Positions 8,901 through 17,389 of a DNA stretch of 64,000 nucleotides are shown here, in pieces (within the stretch, counting starts at the first letter, position 1; the number at the start of each line of letters is the position of its first letter). The notes beneath the pieces are model-generated. The model saw only the letters and a list, made by a program, of their open reading frames with translations. It was not told the DNA's origin and made no database searches. The translations under genes and the position numbers were made by a program. Origin of the DNA: Amycolatopsis iheyensis (lineage in GTDB: Bacteria; Actinomycetota; Actinomycetes; Mycobacteriales; Pseudonocardiaceae); NCBI RefSeq assembly GCF_024703995.1, contig NZ_JAMXQV010000002.1:124001-188000 (forward strand). Direction: 5' to 3'.

Positions 8901-9345
8901 CGGTGGTCAGGTCGGTGGTGCCCGACGCGGTCGTCACCCGCAGCCGCCCGAGCAGCCCGGCGGCGCCGCCGGAGTTGCGGACGGCGACGGCGAGGGTGTT
9001 GGCCCCGGGCACGAGGGCGGGCCGCAGGTCGACCGACAACGCCGTGCGCCACGAGTCCTGCGTGCGGGCGGACGAGGCCAGGGGCTTGCCGTTGAGCCAG
9101 ACGTCGGCGGTGTCGTCGCCGGTGACGACGAACCGCGCGTCGCTGACCGCGGCGGCGGGCACGGTGAACGTGGTGCGGAAGTACCGGGTGGCGGCGGGGG
9201 TGGCGCCTTCCGGGTACCAGATCCAGTGCGCGCCGGTCAGCTCGACCGGTGGCGCGGCGCCGGCCGGGGGAACCGACGCGGCTGAAAGGACCAGGATCGC
9301 GGCGAGCGTCGTGGTGGTCGCGCGCCAGAGCTTCGAGGGCAGCAT
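5920..9345 (-). CDS. Secreted GH78 alpha-L-rhamnosidase, C-terminally truncated
   Basis: 1,141 residues with a signal peptide (cleavage near PPAGAAPP). Two related lectin-like modules start near residues 40 (HWIWYPEG) and 330 (SWVWYPEG). They are followed by the Bac_rhamnosid_N region and the (alpha/alpha)6 catalytic domain. The catalytic segment DCPQRDERLGWTGD carries the probable general acid Glu; WDGIKPDGSFNDPGMNSFNHY is also typical. It would release terminal L-rhamnose from plant or bacterial glycans outside the cell. ATG at 9345. The frame is cut by TAG although the coding pattern continues for 69 codons. A LacI-type operator lies 36 bp upstream of the start. Confidence 0.9.
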   Translation of the reverse strand: MLPSKLWRATTTTLAAILVLSAASVPPAGAAPPVELTGAHWIWYPEGATPAATRYFRTTFTVPAAAVSDARFVVTGDDTADVWLNGKPLASSARTQDSWRTALSVDLRPALVPGANTLAVAVRNSGGAAGLLGRLRVTTASGTTDLTTGPGWKSATTAAEGWEQPGFADGTWAAAADLGAYGTGPWGDRVVTPSPSAKTPLSVASATVGQRVNPIGVDQPRFGWKLASSAAQQRQSAYQVVVSAAGKDVWDSGRVTSAQQADVAYGGPALTSLTAYTWKVRVWDGEGRQSGWSAVQRFETALRDPGAEWTGAFLGRATAGPDLAGASWVWYPEGDPAGGVPPSTRFFRKTVDLAAAPARATLVVTGDDTATVWVNGTKVSDSPRVTDSWKTAAVVEVGGLLKAGANTIAVSAENTTQSPAGMIAKLTVPGGPAVVTDGSWKADRSGPDGWQRTGFDDSSWPAAQAVAAYGTGPWGANVAVSAPAPLLRKSFTVSKPVASARLLTTALGLQETHLNGAKVGGEVLEPGWTDYAKRVQYRVSDVTKQIRGGENVLGALVGNGWYAGSIGIAGSQKYGTEPWYSAQLKLTFTDGTSTTVATDTTWKAGDGAIRADDLYQGETYDARLASGWDRPGFDDCGWAAPRVKSGAKPNLVSQVDNGVTVQQEFEPVSWTQPKPGVWVADLGQNFSGWNRLSVTGPAGTTVTMRHAEVLNPDGTIYTTNLRAAQATDRFTLAGTGSAETYEPRFTVHGYRYVELTGLPSAPTAATLTGRAMWTSGAQTGTFTSSNALVNQLQHNILWGERSNMLSVPSDCPQRDERLGWTGDIGIFAGTSTFNLDVANFLGKFSDDLVDAQHDDGSFTDVAPGVLSGSGTAGWGDAGVIVPYTLWQRYGDTGVIDEHFAAMVKWVEYLRSTSGADLIRDHQTYGDWLNVNDNTAQDLISTAFFAWSSRLVSRMAAATGHTTEATKYGTLADQVGAAFTSRFSQADGTVGAGSQAGYVLALAFGLLPASRVQPAADKLAARVAAAGGHLSVGFLGVENLLPVLAAHGHADVAYQVLLQPGFPGWGYMIGHGATTIWERWDGIKPDGSFNDPGMNSFNHYGLGSVGDFLYRSVGGLSPASPGYAALRIAPQPGGGLTSAKSA

Positions 9346-9380
9346 GCAGGGCTCCCTTGGGGCGGGGATGGGGCGACATA

Positions 9381-9394
9381 TTTAAACGTTTCAA
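9381..9394. promoter_or_regulatory. LacI-family operator upstream of rhamnosidase
   Basis: TTTAAACGTTTCAA is a near-palindrome around a central CG, the usual form of LacI/GalR operators. It lies 36 bp upstream of the GH78 start, so it probably mediates sugar-dependent repression of that gene. No LacI-family gene is in the window. The 307-bp intergenic stretch 9346-9652 holds no credible gene; it carries the divergent promoters of the GH78 and GH54 genes. Confidence 0.6.
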
Positions 9395-9652
9395 TAGTGC
9401 GTGTTAAGTGACTGTAATGACAGGAACACACGTTGGCAATACTCCACCGGGACGCCGGGCTGGTGAATCGCTTCGACGATCGGCCGATTCATAAATCGTT
9501 TTAGGTGACGTGGGAATGATCTTCCGGCGCTGGGACGAGCGGTGCGTTCTGTCCGGTTTGCCCGCGAATCGGAACGTTGACGAGGGCGGGGTCGCGGGGG
9601 ATCATTCCGCCCTGGTAACGCTCACACCCTCGGTTCCCCCATGGAGGCTTTT

Positions 9653-11212
9653 ATGGCCCGGGTCAGTGTCCGAAAGAATGTTAGCGCTAACAGTAAGTGG
9701 CGAAAATCGCTGCTTTCCCTCGCCGGAACCGCGGTGGTCGTGCTCGCGAGCGTCACGACGGCGTCGTCCGCGTCGGCGGCGGCCTCGCTGCCGTGTGACA
9801 TCTACGGCGCGGCGGGGACGCCGTGCGTCGGCGCGCACAGCACCACCCGAGCCCTCTACGGCGCGTACAACGGGGCGCTGTACCAGGTCCAGCGCGCCTC
9901 CGACGGCGCGAAGAGCAACATCGGCCTGCTCGCCGCGGGCGGCTACGCCAACGCCGCCGCCCAGGACTCCTTCTGCGCCGGGACGACCTGCCTGATCACC
10001 GAGATCTACGACCAGTCGCCGCGGCACAACGACCTGACGATCGAAGGTCCCGGCGGCGCGGGCGGCCAGGACACCGGCGTCCCCGCGGACGCGCTCCCGG
10101 TGACGGCCGGCGGCCACCAGGTCTACGGCGCCTCGTTCTCCGGCCGGATGGGCTACCGCGACAACACCACGACGGGCGTCGCGCGCAACGGCCAGCCCGA
10201 GGGCATGTACATGATCACCTCCGGCACGCACGTGAACGGCGCCTGCTGCTTCGACTACGGCAACGCCGAGACGAACAACCAGGACACCGGCAACGGCCAC
10301 ATGGACGCCCTCAACTTCGGCACCGAGTGCTGGTTCCAGCCCTGCTACGGCGCCGGCCCGTGGGTGCAGGCCGACCTGGAGAACGGGCTGTTCCAGTCGA
10401 GCGCCGGCGGGAGCCAGAACTCCTCGAACACCGGCATCACCGCGCCGTTCGTCACCGCGTTGCTGAAGAACAACGGCCAGAACTTCTTCGCGCTCAAGGA
10501 CGGCAACGCCCAGTCCGGCGGCCTGCGGACGACCTACTCCGGCCCGGAGCCGACGCGGGCCGGCTACTCGCCGATGCACCAGGAGGGCGCGATCGTCCTC
10601 GGCACCGGCGGCGACAACAGCAACGGCTCGATCGGGTCGTTCTTCGAAGGCGTGATGACCGCCGGGCTGCCGAGCGACGCGGCGGACAACGCGGTCCAGT
10701 CGAACGTCGTCTCCGTCGGGTACGGCGGCCCGACCGGCGCCACCGGGACGCTGAACCCCGGCTCGGAGATCTCCCTGCGCGCGACCACCGCGTGCTGCAC
10801 GAGTGACTACCTCCGCCACCGGAACAACAACGCGGTGATCTCGCCGGTCAGCTCCACTTTGGACAAGAGTGACGCCACCTGGATCGTCCGGCGCGGCCTC
10901 GCGAACGCCTCCTGCGTGTCGTTCGAGTCCCGCAACTACCCCGGGGACTTCCTGCGCCACTTCGACTTCCAGGTGTTCCGGCAGCCGATGGACGGCAGCG
11001 CGGCGTTCCGCGCCGACGCGACGTTCTGCCCGGTCGCCGGGAAGAACGGGCAGGGCTCGTCGTTCCGGTCGTACAACTACTCCGGCAAGTACCTGCGCCA
11101 CTACGACAACACCGTCTACATCGCCGACACCGGCGGCGCCCACGCGTGGGACGCCGCCGGGTCGTACAACGACGACGTCAGCTGGGTCGTCGCTCAGCCC
11201 TGGGCGCCCTGA
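9653..11212 (+). CDS. abfB: Secreted GH54 alpha-L-arabinofuranosidase with CBM42
   Basis: 519 residues. Signal peptide (KWRKSLLSLAGTAVVVL ... ASA), a GH54 catalytic domain to about residue 350, then a CBM42 (AbfB) beta-trefoil with repeated YLRH motifs. GH54 landmarks are visible: the vicinal cysteine pair in GACCFDYGN, DLENGLF containing the probable nucleophile Glu, and GTGGDNSNGS with the probable acid/base Asp (by analogy with Aspergillus AkAbfB). It removes arabinofuranose side chains from arabinoxylan or arabinan. ATG 9653 is preferred over ATG 9641 because GGAGG sits 6 bp before it. Its 3' end overlaps the convergent gene by 35 bp. Confidence 0.93.
   Translation: MARVSVRKNVSANSKWRKSLLSLAGTAVVVLASVTTASSASAAASLPCDIYGAAGTPCVGAHSTTRALYGAYNGALYQVQRASDGAKSNIGLLAAGGYANAAAQDSFCAGTTCLITEIYDQSPRHNDLTIEGPGGAGGQDTGVPADALPVTAGGHQVYGASFSGRMGYRDNTTTGVARNGQPEGMYMITSGTHVNGACCFDYGNAETNNQDTGNGHMDALNFGTECWFQPCYGAGPWVQADLENGLFQSSAGGSQNSSNTGITAPFVTALLKNNGQNFFALKDGNAQSGGLRTTYSGPEPTRAGYSPMHQEGAIVLGTGGDNSNGSIGSFFEGVMTAGLPSDAADNAVQSNVVSVGYGGPTGATGTLNPGSEISLRATTACCTSDYLRHRNNNAVISPVSSTLDKSDATWIVRRGLANASCVSFESRNYPGDFLRHFDFQVFRQPMDGSAAFRADATFCPVAGKNGQGSSFRSYNYSGKYLRHYDNTVYIADTGGAHAWDAAGSYNDDVSWVVAQPWAP
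9679..9692. promoter_or_regulatory. LacI-type operator inside the abfB signal-peptide codons
   Basis: TGTTAGCGCTAACA is a perfect 14-bp palindrome of the type bound by LacI-family repressors of arabinose, xylan or cellobiose genes. It lies within codons 9-14 of the GH54 gene, downstream of the start, in an unusually AT-rich stretch. Repression here would act as a roadblock or by covering a start-proximal region. Confidence 0.6.
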
Positions 11213-12491
11213 CCCGGCGCACGACGACGATGGCGGCCACGCCCAGCAGGACCAGGGCGAGCGGCAACGCCGTCGGCAGCCACGGCCAGGCCCGGCCTTC
11301 GAACACGACACCGTCGGTGGGCAGCTCCAGCGCCTTCGCCGTCCACCGCGCGGTCGCGACGTCCGTGCTGCGCGCGAGCGCGCTCACGGCGGTGTCGTAG
11401 GCGAATCCGGGCCGGTCGTGGACGTACTCCGGAGCCGGCAGGCCGGGCGACGGCGTGACCCCACGCGTCGCACCGGGCACGAGCAACCGGTCGAGGTCCG
11501 GCGCGCCGGCCAGGCTCGCGCGGGGGACGAAGGTCAGCCCGTGCCGCGACCGGATCGGCGCGCCGTCCGCGCTCAGGGCCAGGGTGCGCGAGGTGAGCGA
11601 CTGGCCCTGGGTGTCGAAGACGGACGCGAGCTCGAGCTCGCCGACGCCGCTCGCCAGCAGCACGCCGATCTCGTCGGGCGCCCAGCGGAAGGCGCCGTTG
11701 ACGATGGCGACCGCGTCCGGCATCCCGGCCGCCGGGGTCACCGGGACCGTGGTGCCGTAGCGCCGCCAGCCGATCGTCTTCGCGGTCTCGGCCGCCACCT
11801 CGCGGCCGGCGAGGCGCTCGACCCAGTGCAGCGTCCCGTCGACGCCGGACAGGATGCCGGCCGTGGTGACGACGTCGCCGTCGTCGACGAAGCGCTGTCC
11901 CCGCACCCAGTGCACGGCCGGGTAGTCCGCGGCCCAGGTGTCGACCTTCAGCCAGTGCGCGGTGGCCGGCCGGCCGTCGAGCAGCCCGGCCGAGGCGAGC
12001 ACCCCGGCGCCGTTGCAGACGCTCAGCAGCTTCGCGCCGTTCGCGGCCTGGGCGCGCAGCCAGGTCTTGACCGACTCGGTGCTCGGCTCGCCGACGTCCG
12101 GCAGCGCGGGCACGACGACGAGGTCCGGCGCCTTGGGGCCGAGCCGGGCGGCGAGGTCGGCGAAGCTGAGGTCCGGGACCAGGTCGAGCCCGCCGGTCAG
12201 CGGCTTCGGCTCGCGCTTCGCCGTGACGGTGTAGACGTTGAACCGGCCGGTGTCGGCGAGGATCTCGTACGGCGCGAGGACATCGGAGACGACGGCGCCC
12301 TCGTCCCCGACGACGACCACCGCGGTCGGCTTGGCCGGGTCGTAGGGCGACGGCGTCGCGGCGGGGACGGCGCGCTCGGGGCCGGGGGCGTACAGGGCGC
12401 CGAAGGCCGACAGCACCGAGACGGTCGCGCCGACCGCGGGCACGGCGAGCACGGCGACGACGAGCGCGAACCACTTCAAGACGGTCTTCAC
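11178..12491 (-). CDS. Membrane-anchored DJ-1/PfpI-like protein
   Basis: 437 residues: an N-terminal helix (signal anchor, residues 5-30), one or two DJ-1/PfpI class I glutaminase-like folds, and a C-terminal helix (WLPTALPLALVLLGVAAIVVV) followed by a basic tail. The segment LLSVCNGAGVLASAGLLDG holds the nucleophile-elbow cysteine of the DJ-1 family; the flanking DLVVVPALPDVG and AVVVVGDEGAVVSDV are typical. GTG start at 12491, 1 bp after the stop of the small membrane gene, so they are co-expressed. The substrate is unknown: possibly a thiol sensor or hydrolase at the membrane. The 3' end overlaps the GH54 gene by 35 bp. Confidence 0.85.
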   Translation of the reverse strand: MKTVLKWFALVVAVLAVPAVGATVSVLSAFGALYAPGPERAVPAATPSPYDPAKPTAVVVVGDEGAVVSDVLAPYEILADTGRFNVYTVTAKREPKPLTGGLDLVPDLSFADLAARLGPKAPDLVVVPALPDVGEPSTESVKTWLRAQAANGAKLLSVCNGAGVLASAGLLDGRPATAHWLKVDTWAADYPAVHWVRGQRFVDDGDVVTTAGILSGVDGTLHWVERLAGREVAAETAKTIGWRRYGTTVPVTPAAGMPDAVAIVNGAFRWAPDEIGVLLASGVGELELASVFDTQGQSLTSRTLALSADGAPIRSRHGLTFVPRASLAGAPDLDRLLVPGATRGVTPSPGLPAPEYVHDRPGFAYDTAVSALARSTDVATARWTAKALELPTDGVVFEGRAWPWLPTALPLALVLLGVAAIVVVRRVRAPRAERRPS

Positions 12492-12492
12492 G

Positions 12493-12882
12493 TCAGTGCC
12501 AGTACTCGGCGCGGCGCCACACCATGGCGGCCAGCATCAGCGGGAACATGAGCACGTGCCCGGCGACCATCAGCGTGTCGCCGGAGAGCGCGTCGAGCCA
12601 GAACGGCACGAGCAGCACCACGAACGGCAGGTACATCGCCGCCGCCATCTCGGCGATCCGCGGCCAGGAGTGCCGCCGCAGCAGCATGGCCGCGGTCATC
12701 GCGACGGTCATGTTCGTGGCCATCACGATCGCGTCGACGTCCGGGCGCTCGAGCCAGGCCGAGGGCCACAGCGGGTGGAGCGCGACCATGCCGATGAGCA
12801 TGGCGGCGACCATCTCGACGTAGTGGCCGGTGAACCGGGCGAGCTTGCGGGTGGTGGTCCGGGTGGTTTCGGTGGTGGTCAT
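12493..12882 (-). CDS. Small four-helix membrane protein
   Basis: 129 residues, starting MTTTETTRTTTRKLAR, with four predicted helices rich in Met and Ala (VEMVAAMLIGMVAL, VAMTAAMLLRR, AAAMYLPFVVLLVPFWL, HVLMFPLMLAAMVW). No catalytic motif is seen. Similar actinobacterial proteins are sometimes labelled FliP-like, but nothing here supports a flagellar role. It is followed immediately by the DJ-1-like gene and preceded by a pair of dyads (12950-12978) downstream of the two-component genes, so control by that system is plausible (inference). Confidence 0.75.
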   Translation of the reverse strand: MTTTETTRTTTRKLARFTGHYVEMVAAMLIGMVALHPLWPSAWLERPDVDAIVMATNMTVAMTAAMLLRRHSWPRIAEMAAAMYLPFVVLLVPFWLDALSGDTLMVAGHVLMFPLMLAAMVWRRAEYWH

Positions 12883-12949
12883 GAGTCCCTCCAGGTGGGT
12901 ACCCGGACGAGAATCCCGGCTGCCGGCCGGATCGGGACGTGCCGGAAGT

Positions 12950-12978
12950 CATGACCCGGGTCATGTGACCGCGGGTCA
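12950..12978. promoter_or_regulatory. Tandem dyads between response regulator and small membrane gene
   Basis: A perfect 16-bp palindrome, CATGACCCGGGTCATG (12950-12965), is followed directly by TGACCGCGGGTCA, a second near-perfect dyad ending in the stop codon of the response regulator. Both contain TGACC/GGTCA half-sites. They lie about 70 bp upstream of the 12882 start on the minus strand and are candidate sites for the adjacent NarL-type regulator. Confidence 0.5.
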
Positions 12979-13620
12979 GAGCAGCCCGAGGTCCCGGGCG
13001 CGCAGCGCGGCCTGGGTGCGGTCGCGCGCGCCGAGCTTGCCGAGCACGTTGGTCACGTGGTTCTTCACCGTGCCCTCGGCCAAGAACAGCTTCGCGGCGA
13101 TCTCCCGGTTGCTGCGGCCGTCGGCGAGCAGCCGCAGCACGTCCCGCTCGCGCTCGGACAACGGCGCCACCAACGGCTGCGGCGCGGGCTCGGACAGCTG
13201 CGCGAACCGCGCGACGACCTTCGCGGCGACCGAGGGCTGCAGCACCGACTCACCCCGCGCGGCCGCCAGCACCGCTTCGATCAGCCGCGCGGACGAGACG
13301 TCCTTGAGCAGGTACCCGACCGCGCCGGCGCGCAGGGCAGCGAAGACGTCCTCGTCGTCGTCGAACGTGGTCAACGCGATGACCTGGACGTCCGGGTGGG
13401 CGAGCCGCAGCGCCCGGGTGGCGCCGACGCCGTCGAGCACCGGCATCCGCAGGTCCATCAGGACGACGTCCGGCTTCAGGGCCGCGACCCGGCTCAGCGC
13501 TTCGTCGCCGTTGCCCGCCTCACCGACGACAGTGATGTCGTCGTTGGTGGCGAGCAGGGTGGCGAGGGCTTCGCGGAAGAGGGCTTGGTCGTCGACGAGC
13601 AGGACGCGGACCGGCGTCAT
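12976..13620 (-). CDS. NarL/FixJ-family response regulator
   Basis: 214 residues: receiver domain (VRVLLVDDQALFREAL, phospho-acceptor Asp in VVLMDLRMP, conserved Thr in IALTTFDD and Lys in GYLLKDV) and a C-terminal LuxR-type helix-turn-helix (LSERERDVLRLLADG, AAKLFLAEGTVKNHVTNVLGKLG). ATG at 13620 overlaps the kinase stop by 4 bp (ATGA). It is the cognate regulator of the upstream kinase; likely targets include the gene pair directly downstream (inference). Confidence 0.95.
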   Translation of the reverse strand: MTPVRVLLVDDQALFREALATLLATNDDITVVGEAGNGDEALSRVAALKPDVVLMDLRMPVLDGVGATRALRLAHPDVQVIALTTFDDDEDVFAALRAGAVGYLLKDVSSARLIEAVLAAARGESVLQPSVAAKVVARFAQLSEPAPQPLVAPLSERERDVLRLLADGRSNREIAAKLFLAEGTVKNHVTNVLGKLGARDRTQAALRARDLGLL

Positions 13621-14711
13621 CCCGGAACCTCCATGCTCAGCGCGCTGCCCTCGCCCGGCGCCGAGGTGAAGCCGAGCTCGCCACCCAGGTGCTGCGCGCG
13701 TTCGCGCAGCCCGACCAGGCCGAAACCGGTGGCCGGCGCACCATCCGTGCCGACGCCGTCGTCGCGCACCTCGACCCGCACCGCCGTGGCCGTGTAGTCC
13801 AGCACCACCTCGACGGCGCTCGCGGCCGCGTGCTTGCGGACGTTCGTCAAGCCTTCTTGCGCCGCTCGGAAGAGCGCTTCGCGCGGCTCCTCCGCCAGCG
13901 GCCGTTCGGTGCCGGACACCGCCAGCCGGGCCGGCACCCCGGCCGCCGACATCTCTTCGGCCAGCGCTTTCAGCGCCTCGAGCAGCGGTGGCATCGGCCG
14001 CGGTTCACGCAGCGCCCGCACCGAGCGGCGCACCTCGGCCAGCGCCTCCTCGGCCTGCTCCTGCGCCTTGCCCAGGACCTCGTCGGCCTTGCCGGGATCG
14101 GTCGGCAGCACCGCGCGGGCGGCCTTCACCTGCATCTGGACGACGGTGAGCGAGTGCCCGAGCCCGTCGTGGATGTCGCGCGCGACCCGGTTGCGCTCCT
14201 GGGCCGTCGCGAGCCGCTCGGCCTGGGTGGCGTAGTCGCGCAGCTTCTCGTGCGCCTCGGCGAGTTCGCCGCGCGAGCGCTGTTCGCGCAGGAGCAGTTC
14301 GGTGATGACGGCCGCGAACAGCACCGAAACCAGGGTGCCGAGGCCCTCCCGCAGGCCCGCGCCCAGCGACATCCCGAGGTGCACCAGCGGCACCACGGCG
14401 ATGACCAGCGCGATCACCGGCAGCGGCAGCCGCAGCAGCACGCACTGGCTGACCAGCACCACGAGGAACAGCGTCGCCCCGACCCCGGCGTCGATGGTGA
14501 ACGTGACGAACGCCAGCGGCAGCTGGACGGTGACGTAGGCGGCCGGCCACGCGAGCCGGCCGCGGGCCCGCACCCAGCCGAAGCCCGCCGTCGCGAGCAG
14601 GCTGAACACGGCGCCCAGCACGAGGGACGCCACGGGCTCCCCGGAGCCGAGGACCCCGAGCACGATCGAGAGGTACGCGCCGCAGGTCAGCACCCCGAGG
14701 GCCCGGTTCAT
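13617..14711 (-). CDS. NarL-type sensor histidine kinase
   Basis: 364 residues. Five or six N-terminal helices (residues 5-155) without a sizeable sensor loop, then a coiled-coil linker, a HisKA_3 domain with phospho-acceptor His in ARDIHDGLGHSL, and a HATPase_c domain (AAQEGLTNVRKHA, VRDDGVG, GFGLVGLRERA). Start chosen at ATG 14711 (MNRALGVL); the longer frame to 14825 would add an unrelated 38-residue leader that reaches into the divergent promoter. It senses a membrane-associated signal and phosphorylates the overlapping response regulator. Confidence 0.93.
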   Translation of the reverse strand: MNRALGVLTCGAYLSIVLGVLGSGEPVASLVLGAVFSLLATAGFGWVRARGRLAWPAAYVTVQLPLAFVTFTIDAGVGATLFLVVLVSQCVLLRLPLPVIALVIAVVPLVHLGMSLGAGLREGLGTLVSVLFAAVITELLLREQRSRGELAEAHEKLRDYATQAERLATAQERNRVARDIHDGLGHSLTVVQMQVKAARAVLPTDPGKADEVLGKAQEQAEEALAEVRRSVRALREPRPMPPLLEALKALAEEMSAAGVPARLAVSGTERPLAEEPREALFRAAQEGLTNVRKHAAASAVEVVLDYTATAVRVEVRDDGVGTDGAPATGFGLVGLRERAQHLGGELGFTSAPGEGSALSMEVPG

Positions 14712-14827
14712 GGGGTCACTCTGGGGTGTCCGGCCCGCCCGGTCAACCACTTCGCTCACGCGGCCGACCGGCGGCGCGCCGCTTAGGCTGGATAAGACGG
14801 CGAAGCCGACACGGGGGTCCGACATCG

Positions 14828-17389
14828 ATGTCAGTGCTCTGGGGAGTTTCCTTCGACGCGACTCCGCTGTCCGGTGTGGTGGTCGAGTTCCTCAAGACCG
14901 CGGGCCGCCTCGGCGGCCGCCGCGTCCACCTCGACCTGGGCTACGACATCAAGGCCGACAAGGGCGCGTTCTTCCGGCCGTACCGCGGCGAAGCCGGGCT
15001 GCTGCCGGACTGGATCACGCTCGACCGGATCGACGGCGTCGAGGAGATCCGGGGCTACGACCGGGAGTTCGTCGAGCGGACGCTGACCGAGGTCGTCCAG
15101 GCCGGGAACCCCGCGCTGCGCCCGGAAGTCGACCGGATCGCCGGCGCGCTGGCCGACCGGATCGTGGCGACCTGGGAACGCCTCGGCGTGACGATGGTGA
15201 TGGTGGAGAACGGCACCCTGCCCGAGAACATCACCTACACCGAAGCGCTCTACCGCGCGATCGAGCGCTACGGCACGCGGCATCGCCTGGGCCGGTTCGT
15301 GTTCTGGCGCGACCACGACCTGATGTGGCAGAGCGAGCCGGGCATCGCCAAGTACGGCCGGTTCCCGTACCCGGGCGTGCCGGCGCCGCGGAACTCCCCG
15401 CACATCCACTACTTCGCGCTGCACGAACAGGCGTTGGCGAAAACCCTGGAGTGGGTTCCCGGCCTGCGGAGCATCGACGTCCTGCCCAACGCCTTCACCA
15501 TCGCACCCGCCCGGATCGACGAGCGCAACGCCGGGTTCCGGGCCGACCACGGGATTCCCGCCGGGGTGCCGCTGCTCGCGCGGATCACGCGGATCATCCC
15601 GCAGAAGCGCGTCGACCGGGACCTGCACCTGCTGGCGCTGCTGCCGGACGCGTGGCTGTTCGTCGCCGGGGACGTCGAAGAGGCGCCGGCCGAGCACGCT
15701 CGGCTGGTCGCACTCGCCGACCGGCTCGGCGTGCGGGACCGCGTCGTGTTCGGCGGCTGGCTGACGCCGTACGACACGGCCGTGCCCGGGCGGTACTCCG
15801 TGCGGGACCTCCTCGCGCACGCGACCGTCGTGTCCTTCCTGACCTCCTACGACTACGAGAGCTACGGCAACCCGGTCAGCGAAGCGATCGCGTCCGGCAC
15901 GCCGTACATCACCAGCGGGTACGAGCTGTACAACGCCGTTTACGGCGGCTTTCAGGCGCCGGTGCTGGACATCCGGGCCCGCGACCTGCCGGACGCGGCG
16001 TTCGCCCGCGAAGTCGCCGAGCTGATCACCGACGAAGGGAAACGAGCGGACGTGGTGCGCGCGAACTCCGAACTCGGGCGGGCCCGGTTCGGCACGAAGG
16101 TCGTCGACGAGCTGGTCGACCGGCTCTACCCGCCGCCGATGGGCGCGGGCACGCGGCTGAGCGTCGTGCTGCCGGTGTTCAACGAGGCAGCGAACCTGCC
16201 GGAAGTGCTGCGGACCCTGCACGACCAGCGCGGACTCGACCGGAGCCGGTACGAGGTGGTGCTCGTCGACAACAACTCGACCGACGACACCGTGGCCGTC
16301 GCTCGCGCTTTTGCGGCGTCGCACCCGGAGCTGGCCCTGCACGTGATCCACGAGCCCGAGCAGGGCGTGTCGTGCGCGCGGCGGGCGGGGATGGACTTCG
16401 CCGTGGCGCGCAGCCGGAACCGGCCCGACAGCGACCCGGGGGAGCGGTTCTACCTGGTCTCGGCCGACGCCGACTGCCGGGTCGACGCCGGCTGGCTGAG
16501 CGAGCTGTTCACCGCGATGGAGGAGAGCAAGGCCGCGATCGGCGTCTGCGACTACTACTACAACACCGGCCACTTCACCGGCCGCCCGCGGCTGTGGGAC
16601 GCGATCCAGCGGACCTTGCGCTGCCGCGCGGTCACGTTCGCCCTGTTCGGCGGCTTTCCCGACGGGAAGGGCTTCGCCGTCGAGCGCGACGCCTACGAGC
16701 GCGCCGGCGGCATCGAGATCTTCTACCAGCTGCGGGACGGGAAGTTCGTCAGCCACCTCTCCGACGACTGGGACTTCGGGATCAAGGTCGCCAGCGGCGG
16801 CGACGCGATCACCTACGCGCCGCGGTCGCGCGTCGAGATCAACCCGCGGCGCGTCGACCACGCCATCGACGAGGTCATCGCCGGCCGGGCGTACGGCTCG
16901 GACGGCATCATCGTCATGCGTGACATCCGGCCGTCGGCGCCCGCGGCCGCTTCGGACCTGAGCGAGGCCGAGGCGAAGCAGGCGTGGGAGTTCTCGATCA
17001 AGGACTTCACGCCGAAGAACACCATCCTGCCGGTGCTGCTGACGCCCACTCTCCTCGAGGATGACGCGGTCGTCGCATTCTTCGGCCCGGACCTCGCGGC
17101 CCGGCTCTCCCGGCGGATCGCCGAAATCCGCGACGAGACGCGCGTCGTCGACTTCACGCCGATCCACGCCTACAAGACGCCGTCGTACCGGCTCTACTTC
17201 GAGTTCGCCGACGAGCTGTTCGCGTGCCTGCGGCGGCACGTCGGCGAGGACATCGGGTACCCGCCGCCCCTGCCGCCCTGCCTGGCGGAGGTGCCGCCGG
17301 AGCGCTTCGCGGAGTTCGTCCACTACTACTGCGAAGACCGCGAATCGGGAGAAGCCCACAACTACTTCGGCAACGGAGGCGTGTTCTGA
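14828..17389 (+). CDS. GT4-GT2 glycosyltransferase fusion
   Basis: 853 residues. The N-terminal half (about 1-430) resembles group 1/GT4 enzymes: ARITRIIPQKRVDRDL and the nucleotide-sugar loop SYDYESYGNPVSEAIASGTP. The second part (about 435-700) is a GT-A/GT2 domain (LSVVLPVFNEAANLPEVL, VLVDNNSTDDTVAVAR, VSADADCRVDAGWL). The last 150 residues are unassigned. ATG 14828 follows a weak purine stretch. The stop overlaps the start of the radical SAM gene (TGATG), so the two products are likely stoichiometric. Donor and acceptor are unknown; no membrane helices are seen, so a cytosolic small-molecule or peptide acceptor is possible. Confidence 0.85.
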   Translation: MSVLWGVSFDATPLSGVVVEFLKTAGRLGGRRVHLDLGYDIKADKGAFFRPYRGEAGLLPDWITLDRIDGVEEIRGYDREFVERTLTEVVQAGNPALRPEVDRIAGALADRIVATWERLGVTMVMVENGTLPENITYTEALYRAIERYGTRHRLGRFVFWRDHDLMWQSEPGIAKYGRFPYPGVPAPRNSPHIHYFALHEQALAKTLEWVPGLRSIDVLPNAFTIAPARIDERNAGFRADHGIPAGVPLLARITRIIPQKRVDRDLHLLALLPDAWLFVAGDVEEAPAEHARLVALADRLGVRDRVVFGGWLTPYDTAVPGRYSVRDLLAHATVVSFLTSYDYESYGNPVSEAIASGTPYITSGYELYNAVYGGFQAPVLDIRARDLPDAAFAREVAELITDEGKRADVVRANSELGRARFGTKVVDELVDRLYPPPMGAGTRLSVVLPVFNEAANLPEVLRTLHDQRGLDRSRYEVVLVDNNSTDDTVAVARAFAASHPELALHVIHEPEQGVSCARRAGMDFAVARSRNRPDSDPGERFYLVSADADCRVDAGWLSELFTAMEESKAAIGVCDYYYNTGHFTGRPRLWDAIQRTLRCRAVTFALFGGFPDGKGFAVERDAYERAGGIEIFYQLRDGKFVSHLSDDWDFGIKVASGGDAITYAPRSRVEINPRRVDHAIDEVIAGRAYGSDGIIVMRDIRPSAPAAASDLSEAEAKQAWEFSIKDFTPKNTILPVLLTPTLLEDDAVVAFFGPDLAARLSRRIAEIRDETRVVDFTPIHAYKTPSYRLYFEFADELFACLRRHVGEDIGYPPPLPPCLAEVPPERFAEFVHYYCEDRESGEAHNYFGNGGVF

